Shown here: piece by piece, positions 52,162 through 60,983 of the stretch
Position numbering within the stretch: the stretch's first letter is position 1
Layout of the letters: each line of letters starts with the position of its first letter
Assembly (NCBI RefSeq): GCF_009755605.1
Contig: NZ_WPNZ01000019.1
Location: 62,001-126,000 of the forward strand
Direction of reading: 5' to 3'
Length of the DNA stretch: 64,000 bases
From: Streptomyces typhae
GTDB lineage: Bacteria; Actinomycetota; Actinomycetes; Streptomycetales; Streptomycetaceae
Program-made: the position numbers and the translations under genes
The notes under the pieces: generated by a model
The model's database searches: none
What the model was told of the DNA's origin: nothing
Seen by the model: the letters and a program-made list of their open reading frames with translations, nothing else

Positions 52162-54224
52162 AGCGCGTACGGGCGGATCTGGACGAGGCGGAAGCCACCC
52201 CGGTCGGTGAGCAGCCACTCGATGTCCAGCGGCCGGTCCACGCCGTCGGGGTCATCGGAGCCGGCGGGCTTGCCGGGGCCGGCGACGGGTCCGCTGAAGT
52301 GGGACTGCAGCAGCCGCCCCGTCAGGGACAGGTCGGCGAGCCGGGCCCGGGTCGCCGCGTCGAGCCCGCCGCCCCAGGAACCCAGGGCGACCGTGCGTCC
52401 GCCGCCCTCGACGGTGTTGTACAGGTACTGCTGCGGCAGGACCGAGCCGTCGACCACCTGCTCCGGGGAGCCGGGGGAACAGTTCAGATACACGTTGCGG
52501 AAGTCCTCGCGGCGGGTCGGGTCGCAGGTCACGAGGACACCGCCGAGGGATGCGGGCACGTACTCCTGGATGATGACGCCCATGTAGGTGTCGTCCAGGG
52601 AGATGCCGACCTGGTGGCGCAGGCGCACGCTGCGCGGCGAGAGCAGCGAGGCCCACACCTGGCGTACGGCGTCCAGGAGTTCACCGGTGCCTCGGACGGT
52701 GGTGACGGAGTCGTACACGCCCGCAGCGGAGAACCCCGGCAGGTCCTCGGCGTTGGACGAGGAGCGCACCACCAGGCGGCCGTCCGGGTCCGCGGGAGCG
52801 GTCAGGGCCTGACCGATCTGCCGGGTGACCGACTCGGGGACGGGAGTGTGGCGGACCAGGTGCTGGAGCTGGAGGCACAGCGAGTCCAGGACGTCGAAGG
52901 CGTCGAGTTCCAGCGCCATCTTCAGCTTGCCGATGCCCTGCTGAAGGGCGGGGGACGAGGCCAGGAAGTGCTGCTGGAGCGCGAAGGGCAGCGCCACGCC
53001 GTCCGGGGCGTCGACGGTCCGGGCCACGAAGCCGGCCGCCGCGGCACGGAGTTCGGCGACCGTGGGCGGCGCGTCGAGGCCGAGGCGCGCCGCGAGGTGC
53101 CCGTACAGGTCCTCGCGTGGCGGCCGGGGCCGTCCGTAGAAGGCGGTCAGGTCCGCGGTGCGGCTGTCGAGCACGTGGTGCAGCTCGCCGAGGTTCGCGG
53201 CCTTGGTGCCGTAGCGGTCGCGGTCCGCGGCGCGCAGCCGGTGCAGGGCGAGCACCGGGGTGTCCTCGAGCAGTGGCGGTTCGAGACGGATGCGCTGCTG
53301 GTGCCAGGCCGGGGCGCGCAGAGCGGGTTCGTGGTCGAGCCGCTCCAGGGAGATCTCGTCCTCGCTGACCCGGTAGCGGATCCACGCGCCGTCCAGGCCG
53401 TCCCGCTCGACGAGCTGATCCAGGTCCCGCACGATCGCGTTGGGTATGCCCCAGCCGGAGGCGAGGACGTTGGTGTGGGAGAGCGGGGTGATCGGCGCGG
53501 TGTTGAGGAACCCGGCCACCCGGGGGACGTCGTCCGGCAGGCACGGCATGGCCACGATGTCCGCCCAGCCGAGCCCGGGGTCCGCCGCCGCGGTGTAGGC
53601 CGTGTAGGCGTCGTGCGTACGGAAGTACCGCAGCCGCCCGGTGGCCTCGCCGGGGTTCAGCGGCGTGCGGGTCCTGGTGCCGAAGAGCTCGTGGCTCAGG
53701 ATGCGTGGCACCCGCAGTTCGCTGATCGCCGTCAGCTCCTCCTCCTGCCCGTGGTTGGCGGGCTTGAGGAGCAGCGGCAGCCTGGCGTCGAGCCGGGTGC
53801 GCACGAACTCGTAGAACAGCTCAAGGAGTTCCCCGTGCATCGTGTCGGCCTCGGTCGTCTCCAGGACGAGGAAGGAGCGTTCACGGCCGTCCGCCTCCTC
53901 GTCGGCGTGCAGGGAGAGCACACCGAGCAGGAAGCGGCGCCCTGGATCCAGGTAGACGGACGCGTTGAACGCGTCCAGGTCCGCGTCGAGCGCCGTGAGG
54001 TCCATGCCGAGGACGCGCGTCGCGATGTAGTCGACGTGGAAGGGGTGCGCGCCGGTGTCGAGCAGGTGCCAGGTGTTCTCGGCGCGGTCGACGACGACCT
54101 TCAGGTACGGGTGCCCGGCGAGGACCCCGGAGAGGGTACGGAAGAGCGGCAGGGAGAGGTTCTCGCCGACGACCGTGCGGTCCGCGGCCGGTTCGGCGGG
54201 AGGGGTGAGCAGTGGTGCGCTCAT
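52158..54224 (-). CDS. PEP/pyruvate-binding (dikinase-like) phosphotransferase
   Basis: A 688-residue enzyme. The C-terminal half (from about residue 320) is a PPDK/PEP-synthase ATP-binding domain: LHRLRAADRDRYGTKAANLG, GRLVVRSSSNAEDLPGFSAA, YMGVIIQEYVPASLGGVLVT, ending LVQIRPYAL. The N-terminal half includes FLNTAPITPLSHTNVLASGW near 240-258, whose H250 has the look of the phosphohistidine of the swivel domain. The His-then-ATP order is that of glucan water dikinases, not of PEP synthase. It may phosphorylate a small product. The ATG overlaps the ATP-grasp stop (ATGA). Confidence 0.82.
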   Translation of the reverse strand: MSAPLLTPPAEPAADRTVVGENLSLPLFRTLSGVLAGHPYLKVVVDRAENTWHLLDTGAHPFHVDYIATRVLGMDLTALDADLDAFNASVYLDPGRRFLLGVLSLHADEEADGRERSFLVLETTEADTMHGELLELFYEFVRTRLDARLPLLLKPANHGQEEELTAISELRVPRILSHELFGTRTRTPLNPGEATGRLRYFRTHDAYTAYTAAADPGLGWADIVAMPCLPDDVPRVAGFLNTAPITPLSHTNVLASGWGIPNAIVRDLDQLVERDGLDGAWIRYRVSEDEISLERLDHEPALRAPAWHQQRIRLEPPLLEDTPVLALHRLRAADRDRYGTKAANLGELHHVLDSRTADLTAFYGRPRPPREDLYGHLAARLGLDAPPTVAELRAAAAGFVARTVDAPDGVALPFALQQHFLASSPALQQGIGKLKMALELDAFDVLDSLCLQLQHLVRHTPVPESVTRQIGQALTAPADPDGRLVVRSSSNAEDLPGFSAAGVYDSVTTVRGTGELLDAVRQVWASLLSPRSVRLRHQVGISLDDTYMGVIIQEYVPASLGGVLVTCDPTRREDFRNVYLNCSPGSPEQVVDGSVLPQQYLYNTVEGGGRTVALGSWGGGLDAATRARLADLSLTGRLLQSHFSGPVAGPGKPAGSDDPDGVDRPLDIEWLLTDRGGFRLVQIRPYAL

Positions 54225-55615
54225 GCCGGGACCTCCTCCGGCCGGGCGGCGGGCAGTACCCGGGGCAACTCGTCGACCAGGGTCTCGAAGTCGCCGAGCA
54301 CCGTCCGCGCGTCGGTGGCGGAGAGCAGGCACAGGGCGGCCATGGTGTTGGCGCCGGCCGCCGGGTCGTACACCGGGACGACCTGCCCGTCGGCGAGCGA
54401 GCTCTCCGCGACCACCGAGAGACGGCTGCCCCGGCTGAGGGGGATGTCCGCCGAGGCGGCGGGGAAGTCCCAGACCTTGCGGTCCCGCCAGGCCCGGCCG
54501 CGGCCGTCGACGGCGAGGACGACGAGGGAGCCCGCCGCGCCGTGTGCCCGCGCCGGGGTGAGGGCCCGCGCGGGCCACGCGACGGGACGGCGCAGGAGCT
54601 GGTCGACGAGCATGCCGACCAGGTCGAGCCCGAAGACCTCCTCGATCTGCGGCACGGTCATCGCGCCGCCGAACCGGGCCGCCGTCTCGATCAGCCACAT
54701 GCTGCCGTCGGCGCCGAGCTTGATCTCGGTGTGGGTCCCGCAGTCGCGCAGACCGAGGGCGTCGACCGCGCGCCGGGCCAGGTCCACGATCCGCTCCTGG
54801 GCGTCCCCGGCCAGCAGGGCGGGGGTGATGCTGGCGCGCTCGGTGAACGGCTCGACCGTGGGCATCCGGCCGCTGAGGCAGACCGGGCGGAAGGTGCCGT
54901 CGGCGACGACGCCCTCGACGCTGACGTAGTCGCCCCAGCCGGGCTCGTCGAACCAGCCCGCCGCGCTGCCGGTCACGATCTGCTCGACCACGAAGTCCGC
55001 GTCGGCCTCCGCCACATGCAGTTCCGCGTAGCCGAGCTGCGCCGATTCGGCCATCACGGCACGGGAGCGGGCCCAGGCCCCTGCCACCTCGTGCGGGGAG
55101 CGGATGATCTGGTGCGCGGTGGACCCGGCGCTCCAGGCCGCCTTGAGCAGCAGCGGCCCCGGCAGGTCCCGGGCCGCCGCGTGCAGGTCCGTCTCGGTGG
55201 CGACGGGGCGGAACTCCGGCTGCGGCAGCCCGTGCCGCCGCCAGGTGTGCCGCATCAGGCGCTTGTCGCGGGCGAGAGCGGCGGCGTCGCCCGCCCCCGC
55301 GAGGCCGAGCGCCTCGCAGGCCTCGGCGACGGCCACGACCGCGTACTCGGAGAAGGTGAGCACCGCGTCCGCGCCGACGTCCCGGGCCCGCGCCACGATC
55401 AGGGACACCAGGTCCTCGCGGTGCGCGTCGGCGTCCTTGCGGAGCGCGTCGGCGGGCGTCACCACCGAGGCGCACAGTCTGCCGGCGGGGCCCGCCACGG
55501 CGGGAGGAAGCGCGCTGAGCGCCAGCAGGTGCACTTCCGCCCTCGCGGCCGCCCGGGACAGGACGTGACCGAGCGGCGGACCACCCTTGGCATGCACTAG
55601 CAGCACCTTGCTCAC
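54221..55615 (-). CDS. ATP-grasp ligase
   Basis: A 464-residue ATP-grasp enzyme of the carboxylate-amine/amino-acid ligase kind. It has the preATP-grasp segment SKVLLVHAKGGPPLGHVLSR, ALARDKRLMRHTWRRHGLPQPEF, the Lys of LPGPLLLKAAWSAGSTAHQI, the DFVVEQIVTGSAAGWFDEPG hinge and the metal-binding THTEIKLGADGSMWLIETAARFGGAM. It activates a carboxylate as acyl phosphate and joins it to an amine, giving an amide or dipeptide. The GTG at 55615 has a GGAGA site. It is the first gene of the coupled trio, with a dikinase-like gene and an MFS exporter behind it. Confidence 0.88.
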   Translation of the reverse strand: MSKVLLVHAKGGPPLGHVLSRAAARAEVHLLALSALPPAVAGPAGRLCASVVTPADALRKDADAHREDLVSLIVARARDVGADAVLTFSEYAVVAVAEACEALGLAGAGDAAALARDKRLMRHTWRRHGLPQPEFRPVATETDLHAAARDLPGPLLLKAAWSAGSTAHQIIRSPHEVAGAWARSRAVMAESAQLGYAELHVAEADADFVVEQIVTGSAAGWFDEPGWGDYVSVEGVVADGTFRPVCLSGRMPTVEPFTERASITPALLAGDAQERIVDLARRAVDALGLRDCGTHTEIKLGADGSMWLIETAARFGGAMTVPQIEEVFGLDLVGMLVDQLLRRPVAWPARALTPARAHGAAGSLVVLAVDGRGRAWRDRKVWDFPAASADIPLSRGSRLSVVAESSLADGQVVPVYDPAAGANTMAALCLLSATDARTVLGDFETLVDELPRVLPAARPEEVPA

Positions 55616-55938
55616 TGAAGTTCGTCTCCGTTCGTCCGATGGGCGCGGCTCACCGAAGCGTGGGCCGTACGCGTGCCGGGTCCGGGGAAGCCTCCGGCCC
55701 CCATGGCGGGGCGTGTTCACCCGCTCACTCAAGGGGACCAGGCCGCGACGGCCCGCGACGCCTCCACGGACGCCCGCGACTCAGGCAAACGCCAGAGTCG
55801 CGGTCCGGAATCGGATGTTTACCGCCGCTTCGGGCGGCCCGGCACTTCGGCCGACAACCGGGCATGCGCGGGCGGGGCGCTGGACATCCCACCGAAGGTG
55901 ACTGAGCGTCAGTCAGTCGTATACGGACGGAGACCACT
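55616..55938. promoter_or_regulatory. divergent promoter region of ATP-grasp operon and PAS-LuxR gene
   Basis: A 323-bp region between divergent genes. CTGAGCGTCAGTCAG lies at about 55902-55916, just before the regulator start, with partially repeated half-sites. No small ORF has coding support. I cannot assign promoter boxes. Confidence 0.4.
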
Positions 55939-56994
55939 GTGGACGATTCCCGCCTCAAGGCCGATGTGAGCTGTCCCCCCGACGGGAGCCCCGAACCCCC
56001 GCGCCGGTACGCGGCCTTCGCCGACCTGGTGGGCCTCGCCCCGGCCGCCGCCTTCATACGGGACGGCGACGGACGCTACCTGTGGGCCAACCACGCCTAC
56101 GCGCACCTCTACGGCACGGTCCCCGAGGACGTCGTCGGCAAGTACATCGAGGACCTCGACGCGCCTGCCGAGGCCCACCGGTTCCGCGCCCTCGACCAGG
56201 AGATCCTCAGCCGGGGCACACCGGTGCGCCACACCCTCGGCTACCGGCGCCAGGACGGCGGCGCCGGCCGGGCCGTGGGCCACCGCTTCCCCGTACGGGA
56301 GAACGGGCAGACCTGCGTCGCCGGGATCTACGTGGACGTCACCGACCATCTGCGCGCCACGGCGCAGCGGCAGCAGGCCGAGGAGAACCTCCAGGCCCTG
56401 CGTGACCACAGCGGCCTGCCCTGCGCGCTGCTCTCGGCGAACGGCCGCGTGCTCGAAGCGAGCGCGGCGGCCGCGGGCCTCTTCCAGCTCGGCGTGCACG
56501 ACCTCGTCGGCCGCCGCGCGCACACCCTGCTCGCCCCTGAACCCGACCTCGGCCCGCTGCACCGCCGCTGGAACGGCCTGATAGCCCGCCGCACCAGGCG
56601 AGTGGAGATCTCCGCGGTCCTCGTCGACGCCCACGGCCTCCAGCGCCGCGCACAGCTCCACCTCACGACGATCGGCCACTCGGCGGGCCGGGCCCGGCAC
56701 GTCTGGGCCGTCGTCACCCACCAGAGCCTCGCCCACGAGGCCCATCCGTCGCTGACCGCCGCACAGATCCGCATCCTCTCCCTGCTCGCGGAGGGCAGCA
56801 GCAACGGCGACATCGCCACCTCCCTGAAGCTGTCCCGGCAGACGGTCGACTACCACCTGAGCCGGCTGCGGCACCTCCTGGGCGCGGCGACCCGCCCCGC
56901 CCTCGTCGCCCGCGCCTATGTCCTCGGCATCCTGGCCCCCCGCGCCTGGCCGCCGCGCTCCGCGACGGCCGCCCATCCGTTCAGCGCGGTCTGA
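55939..56994 (+). CDS. PAS-PAS-LuxR regulator
   Basis: A 351-residue regulator. PAS domain 1 lies at about 25-140 (AAFIRDGDGRYLWANHAYAH, VAGIYVDVTDHLRATAQRQQ) and PAS domain 2 at about 150-265 (CALLSANGRVLEASAAAAGL). The C-terminal LuxR HTH is SLTAAQIRILSLLAEGSSNG, DIATSLKLSRQTVDYHLSRL. PAS-LuxR proteins are known pathway regulators of polyene clusters (PimM-type), but those have one PAS and about 190 residues. It is divergent from the ATP-grasp operon, so it is a good candidate for controlling it. GTG start at 55939. Confidence 0.88.
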   Translation: MDDSRLKADVSCPPDGSPEPPRRYAAFADLVGLAPAAAFIRDGDGRYLWANHAYAHLYGTVPEDVVGKYIEDLDAPAEAHRFRALDQEILSRGTPVRHTLGYRRQDGGAGRAVGHRFPVRENGQTCVAGIYVDVTDHLRATAQRQQAEENLQALRDHSGLPCALLSANGRVLEASAAAAGLFQLGVHDLVGRRAHTLLAPEPDLGPLHRRWNGLIARRTRRVEISAVLVDAHGLQRRAQLHLTTIGHSAGRARHVWAVVTHQSLAHEAHPSLTAAQIRILSLLAEGSSNGDIATSLKLSRQTVDYHLSRLRHLLGAATRPALVARAYVLGILAPRAWPPRSATAAHPFSAV

Positions 56995-57085
56995 CAGGGC
57001 CGGGGCCGGGCCGCGGTTCGTGCTGGCCGACGTGCGTCGTATACCAACTGCTCTGAGTAGAACGTTCGTTTCAATGACTCGTTGC

Positions 57086-57117
57086 GGCGCCCGGCAGCCG
57101 TGAGTCTGCCGGGCGCC
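57086..57117. terminator. bidirectional hairpin terminator
   Basis: GGCGCCCGGCAG (57086-57097) pairs perfectly with CTGCCGGGCGCC (57106-57117) around an 8-nt loop. It lies about 90 bp past the PAS-LuxR stop and 20 bp past the stop of the convergent P450. Confidence 0.7.
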
Positions 57118-57137
57118 CTCGACGGCGTCTCAGAGTT

Positions 57138-58370
57138 TCAGGCGGTCGGCCGCCGTAGACGGACCGGCAAGGACTGGTGGCCATTGCTGATGAGGGAACC
57201 CAGCGGCTGCAACTCCGCGACCGGCACGGCGAGTTCGAGGTCGGGAAAGCGCGCGAAGAGCAGCCGCAGGGCCGTGGCGATCTCCATACGGGCCAGCGGG
57301 GCGCCGAGGCAGAAGTGGACCCCGTGGCCGAAGGCCAGGTGCTCCTTGACCGGGCGGCCGATGTCGAAGGAGTCCGCGCTGTCGCCGTGCAGGGCGGGGT
57401 GGCGATTGGCCGCCGCGTAGGAGGCGAGGATCGCCTCGCCCCGGGCGATGGTCTGCCCGTCGGGCAGCTCGATGTCGGTCACCGCGTACCGCAGGGGCAG
57501 ATGACGGATGGCCGGTTCGAAGCGGAGCGTCTCCTCGACGGCGTCCTCCCAGCCGACCTTGCCCGTCCGCAGCAGGTCGAGCTGGTCGGGGTGGGTGAGC
57601 AGTTGCGTGATCGCCTGGTCGATGACGTTCACCGTGGTCTCGTACCCGGCGCTGACCATGAGGAGCAGGGTGTCGCGCAGCTCGTCCTCCGAGAGACCGC
57701 CCTCCTCGTCCGTGTCGCGGGACGTGATCAGGAGGGACGTCATGTCGTCGCCCGGCTCCGCGCGCTTGGAGTCAATGAGCTGTTGCAGCGCCCCGTACAG
57801 CGCCGAGGTGTTGGCCTCGGACTGCTCGGCGGTGAGAGTGGTGTCGAAGACGCCGTCGACGACCCGGCGGAAGGCGTCGCGCTGCCCGGCGGGCACGCCC
57901 ATGAGGTCACCGATGACCGCGATCGGCAGCGGGTAGGCGAGGCGCTCGCGCAGGTCCACCGTCGCACCTGCGGGAAGGGCGGCGAGGTCGTCGAGGATGC
58001 CGGTGACGACGGTGTCGATGTTCTGCTGGAGTGCGGCGATGCGGCGGTGGCTGAAGGCGGGGGCGACCATGCGGCGCAGCCGCCGGTGGTCGCCCCCGTA
58101 GGCGGTGAACATGTTCTCCACCGCGATCCACAGGGCGAGCGGCCAGCTCCGCACCGTCTCCTGGAACCGCGGCCAGTGGGCGCGCGCGTCCTTCGAGACG
58201 TCCGTGCTGGTCAGCAACTCCTTGAGGACCGCGGGATCGGAGACGGACCAGGCGGTCACGCCGAGCAGGTCGACGGGGACCGCGCTGCCGTGCCTGCGCA
58301 GTTCCCGGTGCTCGTCGTGGGCGCGGAACCCGGTCGGGTCGAGCGTGATCGGGCGCGTGGGCGGGGCCAT
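57138..58370 (-). CDS. cytochrome P450, canonical, last gene of the conservon operon
   Basis: A 410-residue soluble P450. The I-helix is LLMVSAGYETTVNVIDQAIT, the ExxR is in EDAVEETLRFEPAI and the heme-Cys loop is LAFGHGVHFCLGAPLARMEI. All expected motifs are present. It lies 13 bp after the second P450 and is transcribed from the conservon. In Streptomyces coelicolor several conservons carry P450 genes of this kind as later members (CvnE/CvnF); I could not check which set this matches. No ferredoxin is encoded nearby, so electron supply must come from elsewhere. Confidence 0.9.
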   Translation of the reverse strand: MAPPTRPITLDPTGFRAHDEHRELRRHGSAVPVDLLGVTAWSVSDPAVLKELLTSTDVSKDARAHWPRFQETVRSWPLALWIAVENMFTAYGGDHRRLRRMVAPAFSHRRIAALQQNIDTVVTGILDDLAALPAGATVDLRERLAYPLPIAVIGDLMGVPAGQRDAFRRVVDGVFDTTLTAEQSEANTSALYGALQQLIDSKRAEPGDDMTSLLITSRDTDEEGGLSEDELRDTLLLMVSAGYETTVNVIDQAITQLLTHPDQLDLLRTGKVGWEDAVEETLRFEPAIRHLPLRYAVTDIELPDGQTIARGEAILASYAAANRHPALHGDSADSFDIGRPVKEHLAFGHGVHFCLGAPLARMEIATALRLLFARFPDLELAVPVAELQPLGSLISNGHQSLPVRLRRPTA

Positions 58371-58383
58371 GGCGGAATTCCCT

Positions 58384-59604
58384 TCAGGCTGTTGCGGCGG
58401 CGGGGGAGACGGCGGGGAACACCACGGGGAGCGCGGCCAGAGCCCGGTGGAACGGGCCGGGGCGCCAGGTCAGTTCACCCGGCGCGGTGGCGAGATCCAT
58501 CTCCGGCAGTGCGTCCAGGAGGTGGGTGATGGCCGTCTCGGCGATGAGATAGGCGTGCGGGCGAGCCGGGCAGGCGTGCGGCCCCGTGCTCCAGGACAGA
58601 TGCGCGCGATTGCTGGCGACGCGCTGCTCCCCGAGTGCGGGATCGTTGTTGCAGGCGGCCATCGAGACGACGACGGGCTGGTGCGCGGGCAGCAGGAAGC
58701 CGTCGACGTCGACGGGGTGGGGCGGGTAGCTGATGCAGTAGTTCGCCAGGGGCGGGTCGGTGTAGAGGACGGTGTCGAGTGCCTCGCGCACCGAGGAGCC
58801 GCCTGCGTGCAGGTCCCCGGAGAACTGGTCGTCGATGAGGATCTTGAGGACGGTGTTGGAGATCAGGTTGGTCAGCGGCTCGATCCCGGCGCCGTAGAGC
58901 GTGACGAGCTGATGCGCCATCTCGACGTCGTCGAGGTCCGCGGCGTGCGCGAGGAGCCGGGAGGTGATGTCGTCGCCGGGCCGCCTGCGGCGCAGCGCCA
59001 CCAGGTCGGCGACGGCCCCCGACAGGATCTCGTTGCCGGTGGCCGCGTCCACGCCTTCGAAGATCTTGGCCATGCCGTCGGCGATCCTGCGGCCGATCTC
59101 GTCGGGGCAGCCGAGCAGGGCGCTCAGGACCCGGAAGGCGATGGGCCAGGCGTACTGGACGAGCAGGTCGGCGCCCTGCGCCGCGCGGAACTCGGCGATG
59201 GTGGCGTCGGCGACCTCCTCGACGAGGGAGCGCAGCCGGTGCTGGTCGACGGCGTCGATCGCGGCGGTGTTCGCCGACCGGTAGCGGGTGTGCGCCACAC
59301 CGGTGGACCGCAGCGCGTTGGGGCGGCTCTCCATCATGGGCCGGACCGGGCAGCTCTGCGGTACGGACTGCTCCCACACCCGCGGGTCGGCGGGGAAGCG
59401 CAGCGGGTCGTTGAGGATCCGCCGGGCCTGGGAGTAGCCGATGACGAGGGTCGCGGGGACCCCGGGGACGAGGTCCACCGGCACGAACGGTCCGAACTCG
59501 GCCCGCATCCGCTCGTACGCGGCGTGCGGATCGGCCGCGAACCCGGCGTCGTACAGGGCGGCCCGGTGCGCCGGGGCCTCGGGGGTGGTGGTCGGGCTTG
59601 TCAC
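58384..59604 (-). CDS. cytochrome P450, degenerate I-helix and heme motif
   Basis: A 406-residue P450 of the conservon. The heme region reads AHLSWSTGPHACPARPHAYL, keeping the Cys but with Ser-Thr-Gly where Phe-Gly-x-Gly is usual. The I-helix region, QLVTLYGAGIEPLTNLISNT, lacks the conserved acid-Thr pair used for oxygen activation. Its catalysis may therefore be unusual, or the protein may act as a heme sensor. The GTG overlaps the stop of the GTPase gene (GTGA at 59601-59604). Its order fits CvnE of known conservons. Confidence 0.88.
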   Translation of the reverse strand: MTSPTTTPEAPAHRAALYDAGFAADPHAAYERMRAEFGPFVPVDLVPGVPATLVIGYSQARRILNDPLRFPADPRVWEQSVPQSCPVRPMMESRPNALRSTGVAHTRYRSANTAAIDAVDQHRLRSLVEEVADATIAEFRAAQGADLLVQYAWPIAFRVLSALLGCPDEIGRRIADGMAKIFEGVDAATGNEILSGAVADLVALRRRRPGDDITSRLLAHAADLDDVEMAHQLVTLYGAGIEPLTNLISNTVLKILIDDQFSGDLHAGGSSVREALDTVLYTDPPLANYCISYPPHPVDVDGFLLPAHQPVVVSMAACNNDPALGEQRVASNRAHLSWSTGPHACPARPHAYLIAETAITHLLDALPEMDLATAPGELTWRPGPFHRALAALPVVFPAVSPAAATA

Positions 59605-60236
59605 GGGCGCGGCTCCAAAACGGATGCGTGAGCGGGTGCGTGAGCGGGTGCGTGCTGGTGGGACAGGTACTCGCAGAGCGTGATCAGGGCCAGGACACCG
59701 GAGCCGCCTTCGCGCGCGTCGCACGTCGTCAGCGGGGTCTCCGGATCCAGGTCCAGGGCCTGGCGGATCTCGTCGAGCTGGTAGTACGGGGCGCCGTCGA
59801 ACAGATTGACCGCCACGGCGTAGGGCGTGCCCTGCGCCTCGTGCAGGGCGAGGATCTCGAAGGAGGCCTCCAGATTGCGGGTGTCGACGAGCACAAGCGC
59901 CCCGAGGGCTCCCTCGGTGAGCCCCGCCCACAGCGGCCGGAAGCGGTCCTGGCCGGGGGTGCCGAACAGATACAGGACCAGGGCGTCGCTCAGGTGCAGC
60001 CGCCCGAAGTCGAGACCGACCGTCGTGGTCGTCTTCCGCGGTGCCCGCGCCAGGTCGTCGACACCGGCGCTGGCCTGGGTGATCCGCTCCTCCATGCGCA
60101 GCGGCGGGATCTGGGAGACGCTGCCGACGAAGGTGGTCTTGCCGACGCCGAAACTTCCCGAGATCACGATCTTCGCGGAGCGGGTCACGCCGGGGGGCAC
60201 ATAGATGAGGCCGTCAGACGAGGGCGCGGAGACCAC
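59601..60236 (-). CDS. cvnD: conservon small GTPase (CvnD-like)
   Basis: A 211-residue Ras-like GTP-binding protein. The P-loop is IVISGSFGVGKTTFVGSVSQ; the Walker B/G3 region is LVLYLFGTPGQDRFRPLWAG; AVAVNLFDGAP is a weakened G4. With CvnA-C it would form a membrane-linked complex resembling eukaryotic GPCR-type signalling. The GTG at 60236 lies 23 bp inside the DUF742 gene end. It has a His-rich C-terminal end from a short codon repeat (HAPAHAPAHAS). Confidence 0.9.
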   Translation of the reverse strand: MVSAPSSDGLIYVPPGVTRSAKIVISGSFGVGKTTFVGSVSQIPPLRMEERITQASAGVDDLARAPRKTTTTVGLDFGRLHLSDALVLYLFGTPGQDRFRPLWAGLTEGALGALVLVDTRNLEASFEILALHEAQGTPYAVAVNLFDGAPYYQLDEIRQALDLDPETPLTTCDAREGGSGVLALITLCEYLSHQHAPAHAPAHASVLEPRP

Positions 60237-60570
60237 GCAGTACCTCCTGGAGCAGATCGGTTTCGGGTTGGCCGGCACCGGCGGGGACCGGCCGGGTCAG
60301 CAGGCCCTCGTCGATGAGCGAGGACACGATGATGCGGACGGCGGACGGAGGGAACTCCAGGGCGGCCGCGATGTCCGCCACCGCGAGTCCGCCGCCCCCG
60401 GCCCGGTCGAACAGGCCCATGACCGCCCGCGCGTCCGCGCCGAGGCCCGCACTCGGGCCGCTCGCGGCGAGCACCACGGTCTCGAGGCGCACATCCGGGT
60501 GGGCACGCACCCGCCCGTCGGTACGGACGTAGGGCCTGACCAGGTCCGGGTCCCGGCGCGGCCCGCTCAC
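60214..60570 (-). CDS. cvnC: DUF742 protein (CvnC-like)
   Basis: A 118-residue conservon component of the DUF742 family. LVRPYVRTDGRVRAHPDVRL at the start is followed by GGLAVADIAAALEFPPSAVR and VSSLIDEGLLTRPVPAG, a winged-helix-like pattern. It ends ETDLLQEVLRGLRALV. It is the third gene of the cassette and overlaps genes on both sides. In family studies this component interacts with the kinase-like and GTPase partners. Confidence 0.9.
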   Translation of the reverse strand: MSGPRRDPDLVRPYVRTDGRVRAHPDVRLETVVLAASGPSAGLGADARAVMGLFDRAGGGGLAVADIAAALEFPPSAVRIIVSSLIDEGLLTRPVPAGAGQPETDLLQEVLRGLRALV

Positions 60571-60983
60571 GTCGTCGGGAGGCCTTCGGCGGAAGGCCCC
60601 CGCGCTGCGACCTTCATCTCGTGGCCGACGCGCTGGGCCAGCTCCAGCATGTGATGGGTGATCAGGCCGATGTCGGCGTCGGGGCCCGTGGTCTGCACCG
60701 ACAGCATGGTGTTGCCGCCGGCCTGGGTGATGAGGCCCACGTGGTTGGTCAGCTCGATCAGGGCCTGCCGGGTGCCACCGCCGCCGGTCTCCTCGTCGTA
60801 CGCGAGGGCGGCCGCCCGCACCGCGGCGGTGATCGCGGCGAACTTCTCCGCGGCGTCCTGCCCGATGCCCGACGTGCGCGAGTGCAGCAGACCGTCGGAG
60901 CTCATCAGGACGGCGTGCCTGACGCCCTCCAGCGTGCCGAGCGAACGGTCGAGCAGCCAGCCGAGTTCATTGCCGGTGGTCAC
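60567..60983 (-). CDS. cvnB: roadblock/LC7 domain protein (CvnB-like)
   Basis: A 138-residue roadblock protein. The fold is clear: LGWLLDRSLGTLEGVRHAVL, MSSDGLLHSRTSGIGQDAAE, TRQALIELTNHVGLITQAGG, NTMLSVQTTGPDADIGLITH. It is probably a regulator of the GTPase downstream. The GTG lies in the stop of the cvnA-like gene (60980-60983), giving a coupled start. Confidence 0.92.
   Translation of the reverse strand: MTTGNELGWLLDRSLGTLEGVRHAVLMSSDGLLHSRTSGIGQDAAEKFAAITAAVRAAALAYDEETGGGGTRQALIELTNHVGLITQAGGNTMLSVQTTGPDADIGLITHHMLELAQRVGHEMKVAARGPSAEGLPTT

Noticed and set aside
52254..55475. Extended minus-strand frame upstream of the dikinase-like gene
   Set aside because: It runs through the ATP-grasp gene in a different frame; the ATG at 54224 overlaps the ligase stop as in coupled genes.
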